From Ornithodoros turicata (lineage: Eukaryota; Arthropoda; Arachnida; Ixodida; Argasidae): a stretch of DNA of 64,000 bases. Of this stretch, positions 20,097 to 34,000 are shown piece by piece. Position numbers and translations under genes: made by a program. Within the stretch, counting starts at the first letter, position 1. Every line of letters starts with the position of its first letter. The stretch lies in contig NC_088206.1 in assembly GCF_037126465.1 (NCBI RefSeq), positions 7,105,187 through 7,169,186 of the forward strand, given 5' to 3'. A model generated the notes under the pieces. It searched no databases and had not been told where the DNA came from. It was given only the letters and a program-made list of their open reading frames with translations.

Positions 20097-21970
20097 AACT
20101 GGTGCATGATGATGAAGGAACGAATAACCGCGACAACGTGGCGCTGTGCAAACTAACGTTGCAAAGTAGAAGAGGGGAAACACAGCGCAAAAAAAGAAAG
20201 AAAATGGCTTTGGACCAAAGAAGAGACGCAGCACAACACTCTTCCTTAGTTCCCCCTTTTTCTTTTTTTTCTGTCTTTTTTTTTTTTTCTTGCACCTGCA
20301 CGTAAATAAAAAATGATATATGACAATTGTTTCCCTCTTCAACATGTATCACCTTGCCTAGATTAGATTACTGCCCTAACTCGTGTACTTGACCAATTCC
20401 CAGAACTAATGTGGTACTTAGTACTGTACTTCAGGTACAATTGACGCCAGGTACTTTGTACTTTCCTTTAAAATTTTGGGTGCTTTGCCCCCTTTGCCCA
20501 TCACATATATTGGCGGCAAAGTCACCTGGATTACGATGACATTACGCTGCTCATATGCATAGAGAATATGCGTCTGCCTTGTCTGGTTCTCTTCAAAGGC
20601 GGCAAATATCACGCCTTTCAGGGTTGTTTCATCGCTGCCTCCATACCAAATTGCTTCTTCCATTAGCAGAAGCAAGTGTTGCGACTTCTGCATGTTATGA
20701 ACTTCCTGAACATAAATTTTGCCGCTCCATGAAGCTTCTGCTGCAGGCAGCGAGGCATGCAGGCTCGCCGTTATTGCAGTGTGCTACAAAACGGAAATTT
20801 TGTGCCGTAATACAACCATTCTCATACGCTAGTAGCGTGCAGTGTATAGCCAGAAAACTATTTTGGCATGGGATGAGAGCGTTACATGTGGATGAGGATT
20901 TCATCCCGTTTTCGCTTTCCCAAATGCACTACCAAAAGGACGAGTTTGTGGGGGTGAACCCCCCCTCCTTCACTGTACCTCTGGCGAGAGACGCCCCCCA
21001 CGGTGGTTTCGACGCTCTTTAGTACGCGAGTCAAGTTCACGTCTATGTGTTTACTTGCATATTTTTTTGCTTTGTTCGAAATAACCAACGTAGTATGCAA
21101 TGTGTAGTACAGTTGACCATAAAATGTGTTTGCGTAACAAAACTTACTCTGTGCTTGAGAAGTTAGCCGTGACAACTGACAACCGCCGTGACCTGCGAAG
21201 TAATGGTAATGGCGCGAATTGCGTCCGATCGTCTGCTTGCCAATAAATTACAATCTCGCGCAAACCTTTCACACCAATGCATTTGTAATTTATTGCTACG
21301 AAAAATTTTGAACTACACCACATTTTAACTATTCATTCCACTACCCGAACTGTTAGTGTCGAAACAATCAGTGTTTCGAATGCGCGCCGCCAAGCTGCTC
21401 GCAGCTAGCCGGCTAGAAGCCAGAAGCCAGACCAAGCAAGACGGCTGTCGTATCAGGTTTTTGGAGGTGACGATAACCCGGAATAAATAAAAACTGTTTC
21501 TTACTGATAATATTGCCAATTTGTTTTGCGCTGTGTAGTGTTGTAGACTATACGTTCTGCCATTCTTTCTGTGACTTTCATTCTAGATTTATTTTGTCAC
21601 CTTTTCTGTGAGCTTCACTTTTGAGCAGCGATGGCTGCGGTTGTGCCAGTTGTGCTAAGTAACTGCTAGTAATGGTATTGTGGCGCTTATTCGGTGTTGT
21701 TGTCGTTTAAATGTTGCTAAAATGGTAGACGTAAGTGAGAAGTTGGCGTCTGGAGTTACGATCCCATTTCACGCGTTGTAATGTCATTGCATCTGCTCAG
21801 CCGTTGTAAGAACCACAGAGCAAAATATCCCGAAAATGAGTGTAAGGTGCTATCTACTGTACCACAAAACAAATTCTTATTTGAAGCAAAGCATGCCTGC
21901 TTTCCTCTGTATACCGCAATTCGCGAAATAATCCTTTGATCCTGCCAGCACGTTGCTTACAATAGAAAAT
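20097..21970. other. Upstream flank of STRIP, no recognised coding exon
   Basis: Homopolymer stretches (20262-20290), a GTACTT-rich repeat near 20405-20465 and a repeat block with CCCAAATGCAC at 20920-20932. The 5' UTR and promoter of the STRIP gene probably lie in 21.5-21.97 kb, but no TATA or initiator could be fixed. Confidence 0.4.
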
Positions 21971-22064
21971 ATGATGGACTGCTCGTATTTCCAGCCGGTA
22001 GGAGATATCCCAGATTTGGAGTTTGTTTATGATGATGCTGACACTCACGAAAATGAAATATCAG
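21971..22064 (+). CDS. Strip: STRIP exon 1 (first visible coding exon)
   Basis: ATG ATG at 21971-21976, then the PDLEF motif. Donor GTACGA at 22065, one base left over. The start is provisional. Confidence 0.75.
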
Positions 22065-25000
22065 GTACGATCCCTCCTTGTCACCTCATCAGTATCACAG
22101 ACATTCGTTCTTTTAAACGCGTTGTTTAAAACATGTCTTTCACGTTGTTACAGAACTTTACACGTACACAGAAGAATCCGAGTTTTTTCAAAACAGGAAA
22201 GCGTTTGAAGACATCCTGACAGAATACGGTACATGTGGCTTACTTTTTTTGCATGTCGCGAAAAAAAAAACCGCGAAACGTGTACCTAGGCAGCCGGCAA
22301 AATCCATTAAAATGTCAATAATGTGTGAAGTACCTGCTCTGTGAAGTACTTGTTTCTCCCTGTGGTAATTAGCATCAAAGGAACATTTGAGACGTCATGT
22401 TGTAGAAAAGCATACATTACAACAGTATTGCATACAACACCAGAAGGTGTATCTGAACACGAGAAGATTTGATCACGATCAGTGATTTATTCACTCGACC
22501 CAAATGTTTGGCAGCGCCCACCTGCGCCTTCGTTTCCTGTGCACCCTTTACAGGGAGGCCCTTGTTCCTTTAGCTTTAGATCCATGACAGCTATGATATG
22601 TCAAGCTGCTACAGCATAACAATAATGATGACCACCCTTATGCGTGCAATTCTGGATGAACCACTGAGCATAATTAGGGTTCTTCGTTTTTTGGGGTTTT
22701 ATGGTTTTTCAAATTTGGTGAGGAGGGGAATCGGATGCTGTTTATGCACGAAAAAGTCTGGGAGATATCGGACGCTACGATCTCTGTTTGATATGTCATC
22801 GGGGAATTTTCGGGTGAAACGAAAGGCATATGAAACAAGCCACTGCTGTGACACTGAGATGAGAAAGAAGAATATTTATATTTCCGCTCGGAACTGGGGC
22901 ACTGAATGACCGCGGTATTCAAACACTTGTCCAAGCTCCACCAAAAGTTCGTATTTTTTCTCGTGCAGGAGGAGATTATAAGAGGAGGACAAATAGGTTT
23001 TCACAAATAGCTCTCTCTGCTGATATTATGATTCACTTTTCCGACGGTTTACCTAGGACGACAACGTGAAGGATCGCAAACTCGTTTGGGGGGGGGGGGG
23101 GGGGAATTATTGTGAAAAATCGGGTTTAACCCGAAAACAAAGAACCCTAAGCGTAACCGCACTCAATATCAGTGTCATGTCAACACTGCAAACACTCTAC
23201 AACGTACACATGCTATCTTTTGCCAGGCTTTGGCCCAAGATGGTTAGCACTGAGCGAGACTGTCAAACAAGATGCAGCACTGCGTCTCATGGACAGCGTC
23301 GAAGTGAGCCCCAGGGTTGCTCGAATGAAAGCAGTCCGCGCAGTCCTGTATCTCGTCCAGGGAACGTTTGGAGAATGCACAACCATCGAAGAGCAACCGC
23401 GATATGCGAGGCAAAACGTATTTCTTTTGTACCGTCACGGCTTCTTCCTCACTTTTCTTCAACTGCTCAACATGGAGATCGAGTAAGTACAAAGTAACCG
23501 TTCGGGTTGTTCAAACGAGCAGATCATTATACAATCAACCCTCGATTTATGAACCTTCGATTTATGAATTCCCTCGTTTTATGAACACTAGCACGAGGAA
23601 CCAAACTTTTTACGTGCGTTTTTCCCTCGTTTTATGAACCTCGATATTCGAATAATGAATGGAATTTCTGGGAACCAACTAGGAGTTGCCCAGCGTTTTT
23701 GCCCTCAATTAATGAACGGATCCTTCCGAGGCCAACAAAAACCTTCATAGGGATTATTCGTGGTCTTTTCAATGACGCCTGAATGGAGAAAACGTTTTCC
23801 AGGTATTGCACCCTCCGTTCTTAACCCCTCCAAATCCGAACAACAAACAGGTTTTCCACAAGTGTTCCTGACCTCAATTGATGAATAAGGTGTCCGCTGT
23901 CACCCGGAGATTAATAAACGTTGGTTAAAAATCTCAGAGGTAATCCGAGACCAGTTGAGTGCGAATGTGGTGACATATCTTCTTTCCAAGATTGACACAG
24001 CGGAAGGCATGGTCCAAAGCAAAATTAAACTATTTAGTATTGCATAATAAACAGAGTGTGAATGCGCTAACACATGTTCTTTGTGAGATTGACACAGCAG
24101 AAGGCATGGTCGAAAGCAAAATTACACAATATATTGCATTATAAACACAATCCCAACTCGGAAGTACTGTTCCATTTGCTCGATAGTACTCACTTAATGG
24201 AATTTTCGATTTATGAATCCCTCGATTTATGAACGATTTTTGGGGGAACCGAGGGTGTTTATAAATCGAGGGTTGAACAAGCGGGTCATGAACCGAGGGG
24301 GTCCACATGCGTTAGTCACAACAAGAGACATGAATGAAATCTAAATGACATCGCTGCCTTCTGCTGTAAGTGAAAGACGGTGGTTTTTATCACCTTCCTG
24401 TTGTCATGCGTTGCTCATATCTTAAGGTTAAACAATAATGTACATCACACTTAGATAAATTTGTTGCATTTCATAGCATGCACGATATGCCGCGAAACAC
24501 TTAAATGTTTGCAAGCCCCTAATTTCCAGAAATTTTGCGATTTAATAGATTCGTGAATTTTAACGGCACACGACAAAATTTTAGCAAGATTTGGCACTCC
24601 GAAAATTTAATCTATGCAGGAATTGCAAACTTTCTCTACACAGTTTGTTTTCTGGGAAGCATTTTAACTACCTTACAGTGCAGGCATGTGCAATGTTCCC
24701 TTTATCAAATGCAGTACGAACAATCTCGAGCTTATTACGGAGTAGGCCAGTCACCGCACAAATTTTAGCATCCAGAATTCGCAAAATGTAGTGGCCGCGA
24801 ATGTGTGTGCTGTTCCCGATTTTTCGGCATTAGTTGCTCGTGCGGCATAAAACTTCAATCATCGTCATCATCATGTTCCCGATTTGTGAAAAACTCGGAC
24901 CACAGAATTAGCGATTTTCACAGCATTTTGAGAAGAAGCAGAGCTATTGCTCGTGAACCTGCCTCGTAAGACTCTCCTGGTTACGCCATAAGGAAAGGCG

Positions 25001-28000
25001 GCTACGTTTTCTTGTTGCACAGGTTGGTGAGCCCAGCAGATAAAATGATTAAAAAGCAAGCGAGCTGGTGGCTAAGTTACATGACGAAAACCCGAGAATG
25101 GGAAAAAGACGAAAAACGGACGACAACACAAAGTCTCTGTCTCAAAGACTTTGTGTTGTGTCGTATGTTTCTCGTCTTTTTCCCAGTCTCAGGTTTTCGT
25201 CACGGATCTGAGCCCAGCAGTGCACACGATGCCAGCCTGTGCAACCGCAGCCATCACTCTTTCTGATTTACTAACCTTTTGTTGTACGTACTTCCCTCTG
25301 TCCGGTTTGTGGCCCAATGGCCGCAGCAGTATCTTGAACTTCTTTGGGCAATGTTTCAGGAACAGCAGCGCTGCGACGTCCGCCTTAAGGAAACCAGCCG
25401 TGTCGTTAGGAGACAGCACGGACCTCCGTGTGATTCTCAGCGTCCTGTACACCTTCGTAGAAGTCATGCGAGTGCCCTCCGAAATAGACACAGACGACAT
25501 GAAACGGGACCGCGAGGCCTTCTGTGGCGAACTAGGTGAATCCCGGGTACATTTTTCACGCCCCCCCTCCCCCCTTTCTGTTACTTTTGTTGGAAGTCTG
25601 ACTATTTCCTTGGTTTTATTTTCTCTGCAGTTCAACCCATCCTCGGTGATGAGCTTCTAGCGATCACACTTTTCCAAATGATCATCAAGTTCTGTAGTGG
25701 GTCTGCGCCTCATTTTCCGATCAAGAAGGTTCTCCTGCTCCTTTGGAAGACTATACTGGTACAGGAGCTGTTTTATACCTAGACCCTGAAGTTTTAGGGT
25801 TGAACCCGATTTTTTCCCAAATTTGCACCCCGAATCGATGTTCACCGGTTTAGGGTTGAACCCGATTTCTACCAGCAAAACTGCACCTAAGCTAGGCACC
25901 TCACGGCAATGACGTACTAATTTTTCACAAAATACACGGTTGATCTCAACGTCTGATACTCTGGATAGGCTGCACAACGAACGTTTGTTCGACAAGAGAG
26001 CCCGATTTATCCCCAAATTCAGTCTGATGGTAACTTTTCCGCCCGAATTCGCATGAATTTTCGACATCGAGTGATTGACCCGAAGGTTACCCCTCCCGAA
26101 TTTGGAAAAAAATAAAACCCGAAAACTTCAGGGTCTATTTATACCCCCGTAACACGGACAGATTTAGTGTCACATTGTTGCGTGTTTGGTGCTCAGTGTT
26201 TTTGTAATGCCTATAGTGATCATACATCTTGAAAAGTCTTCCAAGACGAGTACAGCAATGGTCAACAGTAATCTTAATCTGTGAACCGATGACTAACGTT
26301 ATTCTACCGAACGGCATTCACCGTTTGCAATTTTACTAGGTTTCTTTGGGTGGAACTCCAGAGCTGAGGAGACTGAAAGCGAAATATCGTGAAGCTCGCA
26401 ACCTTCCTCCTGTACCAGACGACACAATCGAGGTAGCACGAACAATGCGGGCAGCATCTCCTCCCGCATCTGCCGCGGACCTCATTGAAGCCCAGCAACA
26501 GCGGAAGACCAACCGCCCCTTCAAACGCGTGGGTACCCGCAACATTATACATATTGTCCGTTCAGCGAAGGCAGCATGAAACAGTTGTGTGTTGACTGTA
26601 TACGCAGCAAAGCCTGGTGAAGCAGAGCAGCATGGACGACTCCCTCGCAATCCAAGACCTGGAGGCAGACGCAAGTGCAGATGAAGAGCTCAGGGATATG
26701 GAAGAGAGACAGCCGATGGCAATAGTAACTCAGCTAGTTGCTTCTTTATTAATTTTTAATTATTAATTTATTATTATTTAATTAATTTATTCTTATAACT
26801 TATTTATTAATTTAATAGATTTATTAATTAGTTGCCACTTTGTTAAAGAAGCTGCAGAGAAAATGTTCCCACTGAGGGAATTCTGTAAATGGGGTAACTG
26901 ACATAGTGGAATTGGTACAGCAGGAATAATGTTTTTTTTTTTTTTTTTTCCCTTGAAGCCTGAGCGTCAAAACTTGTCCTTGAAATGTGCTTCACATTTA
27001 TCATTTCGTTTAAATCGTTTCTGAGGTGTTGATTTGAAAAAACGGTTGCAACGACTGCATTTACTGCGGCAAGTGAACGACCTCAGAATACGTATTGTGT
27101 CACACCCGCTTTGAAATGCTTTCAGCTTCCACTTTGCTCAACTAAAAGTAGTCTCAAAATTTTCTACCAACTTGCCAGTTCTTCGCAAACTACAGTTCCC
27201 CAGAGAACTGTTTGTCCTCAAACGCTCAAATACATCGAGTGGGATGCCAGTAAATCAGTAGGAACATAATAAAATTGCGGTACTGCAAATTGCCCCGCAC
27301 GCCCTTCATGTGCTCAGAATGACACAAAATGACATTACGCGATATTCCATCAGGAAGCAACGCCATCCGTGCCCGTCCAAGAATCCGCTCCCCGGCCCTG
27401 CACTCCGGCCCCAGGTGAGGAATGCAGGGAGTCGCAGCCGCTGTCGTCTGCCACAATGGCAGAAGACGCCTCTAGCCTGCTCCCAGGTGGCAAGGGACTG
27501 CCGTGGACCCCGAAAGTTCGACCAAGGGACATCGAAGCCTTCCTCGATAACACCCGACTGAAGTTTGTCGGCTTCCAGCTACCAAACGATCAGTCGTCGC
27601 TAGCTGGGCTGCCCGAGCCCATTCACGAAGCGCTGAAAGTGCTGAAACAAGTAAGCGCTGGAAACCTGCAGCTACCGTGTTCATTCGATTCTAGGCCGAT
27701 CCTTTTTTTCAAAATTTCTGGGTACGGAACTACGGGTCCGGCTTAGATTCGAGGACGCGGTCAGTGCGACTCCGTCCGGTTCCATCCGGTTCCAGCAGAG
27801 CTGATCACACGATCATTTTTTGAAGCGTTCAATTTCAAGCGCATTGGACGGTTCCCAAGACAGTGCGCTGTGCGAGGAGGACAGCAACAAGGAGTCTAGT
27901 GACTACTACGATGAGTGACGTGCCGATCGATAATAAATGTGTGTTTGTTTGCATTTGTTTTGTCCATAACTTTGTGCGGATCAGCTTGCATTCGAGGAAG

Positions 28001-31000
28001 TATTTTCTTTTCTTTTTTTTTTCACCATTGGATTTTCGGGGGTTGGCCTAGAATCGGGACCGGCCAAGATTCGAGTAAATACGGTATTATGAAGTACCGT
28101 GTTGCAACAATGATCTAAACCGTATGCACATTTTCAGCACATGTACATCTCTCTGGCTGAAATACAAATGAAAGAAGATGAGGATATTGCAAAGCACCCC
28201 CTCTCCATGGTAGGTAAACTCCTGAATAGGAAATACAGTCGAACCTCGATATAACGAAACTCGAGGGGAACGCGATTTCTTTCCTTGTACCGAGCCTAAC
28301 GAAATATATGGCAGCCAGTCGCGGCAGGGAAAACAAATTATTTCGCGGTACCGCGAATTTTGTTGTATATAGCGTTTCGTTGTAACTAGGTTTGACTGTA
28401 AAGGACCCCATTGGGGGTTCCTTAATCTAGTCAATAAATGAATTTAAAAGAAATGTTTCTATTGTTGTTCTTCCCCGTAGAGAGAAAAGGAAATCCCACT
28501 GACACCAACGGAGATTCTATATCAAGCTATGCTTCCCAGCTTGCCACAGTACATGGTACGATAAGAAAATGCTCTGATGGAATAGGACACCATCATTATT
28601 ATTTGTTCATTTCTACCCTTTCAGATTGCCTTATTAAAAATACTTTTGGCAGCTGCACCTACATCAAAGGCTAAGACGGAATCAGTGAACATTATGGCTG
28701 ACGTACTGCCAGAGGAAATGCCGTAAGTTGAATCGGCTTAAGCAGAATGAAAGCTATCTTTGCTTGCATGTGTACCTTAAACCTAGATATGATGAACCCA
28801 AAGGCAATTGGTTTAATTTCTGAGAAACGTAGAATGTCAGGCTCGTTAGTACACGACTGCAATTGGCTTGCGCTTTGTGTCTGTGTCTGTTCGCCTCTGT
28901 CTTTGTTCGCCAACACTAGCTCCAATTCCAGTTTGTTTAATTCCATTTTGAATTTGCCTAGTTTTGAAAGCCTGGTAGCAAATGTGCGCACCTCACATTA
29001 GCGCCTGACCGTTTTGTGTTACAAAAAACTTGCTGCACCAAGATGAAGCTGAAACAAAAATGAAAAATCCCTGGTATTAATCAAGTACGTAGTACCATTA
29101 ATGAAAAAAAAAGAAACAATATCAGGGGCGACAAGAAAATTTCACGCAAGCAAGGTCTCAAACGCATGGTTCAAGTCAGCTAGAAAGGTTTCCCCCCTTT
29201 CTGGGGAAGGATATTGGGATATGGAATAGTATAGGAAAGAAAGAAAGGGAGGGCTTTCCCCCTTTCTGGTCCACTTGAATCCTTCCATTCTACGCAAATT
29301 TGTCATTTGTAAGATGAACTGTGTTTGAGACCTTGTTCATGTGTTTTTTCCTCGGATTTTCTTTCTGTTCTTTTTTTTTTTTTTTTTTTTCATTATGAAT
29401 CTATGCCACCTGCTCACTTGCTTTTTTAAACTATTCTTTTGGGCGAAATAGCTCTATAGGGTGCCAAAAACAGTGTCATTCATTAAATATATGTTAATGA
29501 GTGGAGCCCATAAAGGTATTGGCAGATAATTTTGGTCAATCATTTGCAAATGTTTATTCGCTTTGGTATTCTATAAATACTGTAGTGCCATCAAAAATTA
29601 TGTATGTGTAGTCATCAGCAGTCTCTGTTTTGCTCACCTTTTTAGTGGATTGTTTTCTCGTTTTTTTTTTTTTAAAGCGAGGTCGTTTCTGTGCAGAATG
29701 ACAGTACTGCAGTCAATGAAGCTGGGCATCGATGTGAATCGTCACAAAGAAATCATAGTGAAGGCTATCTCCGGCATCTTGCTCCTTCTGTTGAAGCACT
29801 TCAAGATCAACCACATCTACCAGTTCGAGTACATGAATCAGCAGCTCATGTTTGCCAACTGTATTCCGCTTGTTCTCAAGTTCTTCAACCAGAATATCCT
29901 CTCATATATTGGCACAAAGAACACGTGAGTATATTCTTTTTAAAAAATTCTACCGCACAGCAAGGAAACGTGGGAGGTCCTCACGTCTCGTTTCCCCCTC
30001 ACATCTTCGAACAGCATATCGGTGATCGACTTTGCTGCCTGCGTGATTGGAGAGCAACCAGAACTTACTGCAGAGACACTGGTAAGGAGGCTACCGCAGC
30101 CTGGTATACAAAGTATAGAAGGTCATTTCTCTATACAAGTGAAATCTGTCGTGGCCATTATCTTACATAGGAGATTGGTGACCAACAACCCTACTGCTGG
30201 AGAAACATGTTCTCTTCCATCAACTTACTCAGGGTACTGAACAAGCTCACCAAGTGGAAACATTCTCGCATCATGGTACGTCACTAAGATGGGTGTTTGT
30301 CAAACGTGTGTTGCCTTCTCTTTGGGGAGAAGTGCATTCCAGGAGGGATTCGCTGGTTCTTTACATATTGGGGGGGGGGGGGGGGGGATTTTGCCCTCGT
30401 TTCCCTCACCCAAATGCACTAGCAGAGGTACAGTTTCGGGGGGATTCAACCTCCAACCACCCCCCTTCTCTGGCTACGCCACTGGATAAGAGGAATTTTA
30501 TGAATACACTAAGTAAGGTCAGCTGCCTCCACAGCTCCCCAGCTTTCCTCTCCTGCCTATTGCCCATGGAGCGACCTCACTGGTCTCTCTCCCAAATATG
30601 GGGGTAATAGCTCAAGGTGAGGCATATGTAGCTGCTTGTGTGGATCCATGCAGTGTGTCATGCAAATCGACGAGTACCCCCTTATTGCTGCCTTGTAAGT
30701 ATGTATAGACAAGGCATTTCGTCACATGGATTCCCAAACTTTACCCTCTCTAATGTGCACAGAGAAATCGTGGTAGCGTATTGCATGTCCACTATTCTCA
30801 TCAACCAAGGTTCACTTATTTCTAGAGCTCAACTTATGAAAGACTCATCCTACAAGAATGCTACTTTTATGGTGCAAGTGTTAGGGCCTGTTCCCACATA
30901 CAGCACTTTACTCCACAGCGCTAGAAAACAGCGCTATTTTTCCCTTCTCGCACTGCTATGAACCACTGGAAAACAACGCTCGTCAGAGTTGAGCTCCTCT

Positions 31001-34000
31001 CAACTTTTACAGTGCTCATTTCTAGTGCTGGTTCGTGTCGGCCAATCAAGACGCTGTTTTACCCATGACATCACAGGAGCTGCGGGATTGTTTTGCTTCC
31101 TGGTTCTTGCTGTGTTGTGTTAGTGTCGTGGTTAACTGAAAATGGCATCGAATTTCCCGTTTGCCCGGTTAATAGACCTTTTTACAAAAGCAAGCGCCAC
31201 CTGTGGCAGGCAAGGGCTCACGGGAACTTAGAGCACCTTAGAGCATTACGAGACTGCCAGAGGCGGAGGTAGAAGAAGAACAACAACAACGTTCCCGGTG
31301 TGCGCAGGAGCAGCGTGCCAGCCAGGGTAAACCATGACCGAAGCAGACGACGGAGCAGTGGCCCTCAAATTTCCCATGCTGCTTTGCGCCGCGCGCATCT
31401 TTGTAAAATCGTCTATTGAGCTTAAGGGTCCTAATGGGTTACGGGAATCAAGAATCAACACAGACGAAATCATGTCAGCCACCAAGTCTAAGTGCCTTGC
31501 AAGTCAGAACATGAAGGTAGAAGACAGTGCTTGGTTTCCAGCATTCTGAAGCAAAGCGCTGTATGTGAGAATAGGCACTTAGTGTTTCCAATGTGCGCAT
31601 TCGACTATGCTATGCACTGTTCGCTTATGGTTTGCTCCAAGCAATACGGTCTTTGGGGTTGTGGCACGCAGATGCTGGTAGTTTTCAAGTCTGCGCCTAT
31701 CCTGAAGAGGGCGCTCAAGGTAAAGCATGCCATGATGCAGTTGTACGTCCTCAAGCTGCTCAAGATGCAGACAAAGTATCTGGGCAGACAGTGGAGGAAG
31801 TCCAACATGAAGACCATGTCCGCCATCTATCAGAAGGTCAGGCACAGGCTCAACGATGACTGGGCTTATGGAAATGGTCAGTACGGAGGCTTTGACATGC
31901 TGTTTGCTATTTTTTTTTAGTTTGCTCCAAACAGATATACCGTATTTACTCGCATAATTTGCGCACTCCTACTTTCGTGCGCAACAGAGGTCGTTCCCCC
32001 CTGACAGTCTCGGCGTCACGGCGCGCATGCTGCTCCTTCTTTCGAAAAAGGAGGGAGATCCTCACCACGAGTTCCCTATATCATGTTGTGTAAGGCAAGC
32101 AATGACTCTCCCTTGGTGGAGGAGATAAGATCAAAGGGATTACCCGGTATGGAATCTTATCACTGTTTTGACCTTTTATCCCCTCACTACAATAAACCGC
32201 GAAGCTCCGTGACATCGCGCTGGCTTAGGAAAGAACGACCAGAACACGTGGAGGGAACATATCGGGAAAACTTCTGGCGGCAACATACGCGTCAGCATTC
32301 CGCAAGCTGGCTTCACCTAACGCATGCGTGCTTTAGGAGAAGCTCGCTTTAGAAAAAGCGTGGAAAGCACGTGCTGGGCCTTTTTGAATCATCTCGCAAA
32401 TTTTTACAGCATTGGCCAAAAACGAAGAGAGAAAATCCTTACGACCGACTTCTTTCACTGACAGTTATAGAAAATGAACAGTCACTGTCTTTTTTCTTGC
32501 CTAAATTTTTATTTTGGTGTAATTTTTTTAATACGAATTTCGGATGATACGAATGTCTTCGGCTACCCCGTGAGATTCCTATCACCGAGATTGTATTGTA
32601 TTGTTCACCTAAAGGACCTTCTTTTAACAGATTTTGCACATTTTTCAAGTCGGCTCGTTGATGCCCGGCTCGTAATTTGCGCACCCCCAACCTTCGCGTC
32701 ATTTTTCGGTAAAAAAAGTGCGCAAATTATGCGAGTAAATATTGTATATGTGTTTTTACACAAGAACACTGAGGATGAGGAGCACAGATCATGTGCGGCG
32801 TGTACAGGTCGTCTTTGATTAGCATATGTGCTTGTATCCCTTGCACTTGTTCAGAGTGCAAACATGTCCCCTAGTGATGGCAATGCTCAATCCAGTCAAG
32901 TAGCTTGTGGCATGATGTGAACTATTTTGTGTGGTCACTTCTTTTAGGTTGTTTACGAATTAAGCAGGGTTTCGAGAAATCCCTTTAAGTATATATGTAG
33001 AGACTATACGGGAAAACCTACGTATGCTACATGTCACGCGTTGTACATAGGGTTGCCACCTTTCGGAGTGAAAAATGCCGGCTGAGGGAGAGGAGGTGGA
33101 ATAGAGGGAAAGGACGAAAGGCTCGTGGGAGAGGGAAAGTGGGTGAGGAACGTTGTAGCTGGCTCGACACAACCACCAACAGCTTTGCACAACCACTGCT
33201 CTTGTCCCATCCGAACACAAGACTAACAATAACAATGAATAATAATAATAATGAATAATTAAGAAAACGACTGGTGACTGCGGAGTTGGGTCTCTGTTCC
33301 ATATTTATTCAAGCTGTAGTCGAATGACAAGGATGTAACCCGAGACAGGGAAATAAACAACAGACAACAATTTTCTCAGGTCTCGGGTTACATCCTTGTC
33401 ATCATGAACCAGCTTGTCTGCGCCCTCTCTCTGTTGTAGTCGAATGTTGAAGTCAAAACCCCACAAAAGCCCCTATGAAAGGTCTTGAGCCACAAATACC
33501 GGCAAAAGGCTGCCAGTATCACCTTCCTACCGGCAACCGGCAGAGAGCGCAAATAACCGGCCGTGCCGGTATAATACCGGCCTGGTGGCAACCCTAGTTG
33601 TACACAATGTTGCGGTACAGTACCAGTAATACGGGAGTACGGAATACGGGCTCGTCCTGCAGTCCCAGTTCTAAATACGTATCCATAACTGAAATGTAAT
33701 CAACTAAAACGACGTACCCACCGGCAGACCTCGATGCGCGCCCGTGGGACTTTCAGGCCGAAGAATTTGCCCTCCAAGCGAGCATCAATGGATTCCACAG
33801 CCGCCGTTACGACAAACCAGCTCCCGGCAGTTCGGCTCAAGAGGTGATCGCAGACTTCCAGCCCGTCGACAACAACTTCCTCTCCGTGCTCGGACGCGAC
33901 CTGGAGCTCACCCAGGAATTCAAAGAGCACTACGACACGTGGCTCCGCGGGGAGGTCTTCCGCACCAACATCGACTGGGATCGTCTGCTCAATCCAAACT

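Noticed and set aside
20555..21022. 155-codon plus-strand frame
   Set aside because: No family resemblance, contains a dispersed repeat near 20920-20970, and no splice or start context.
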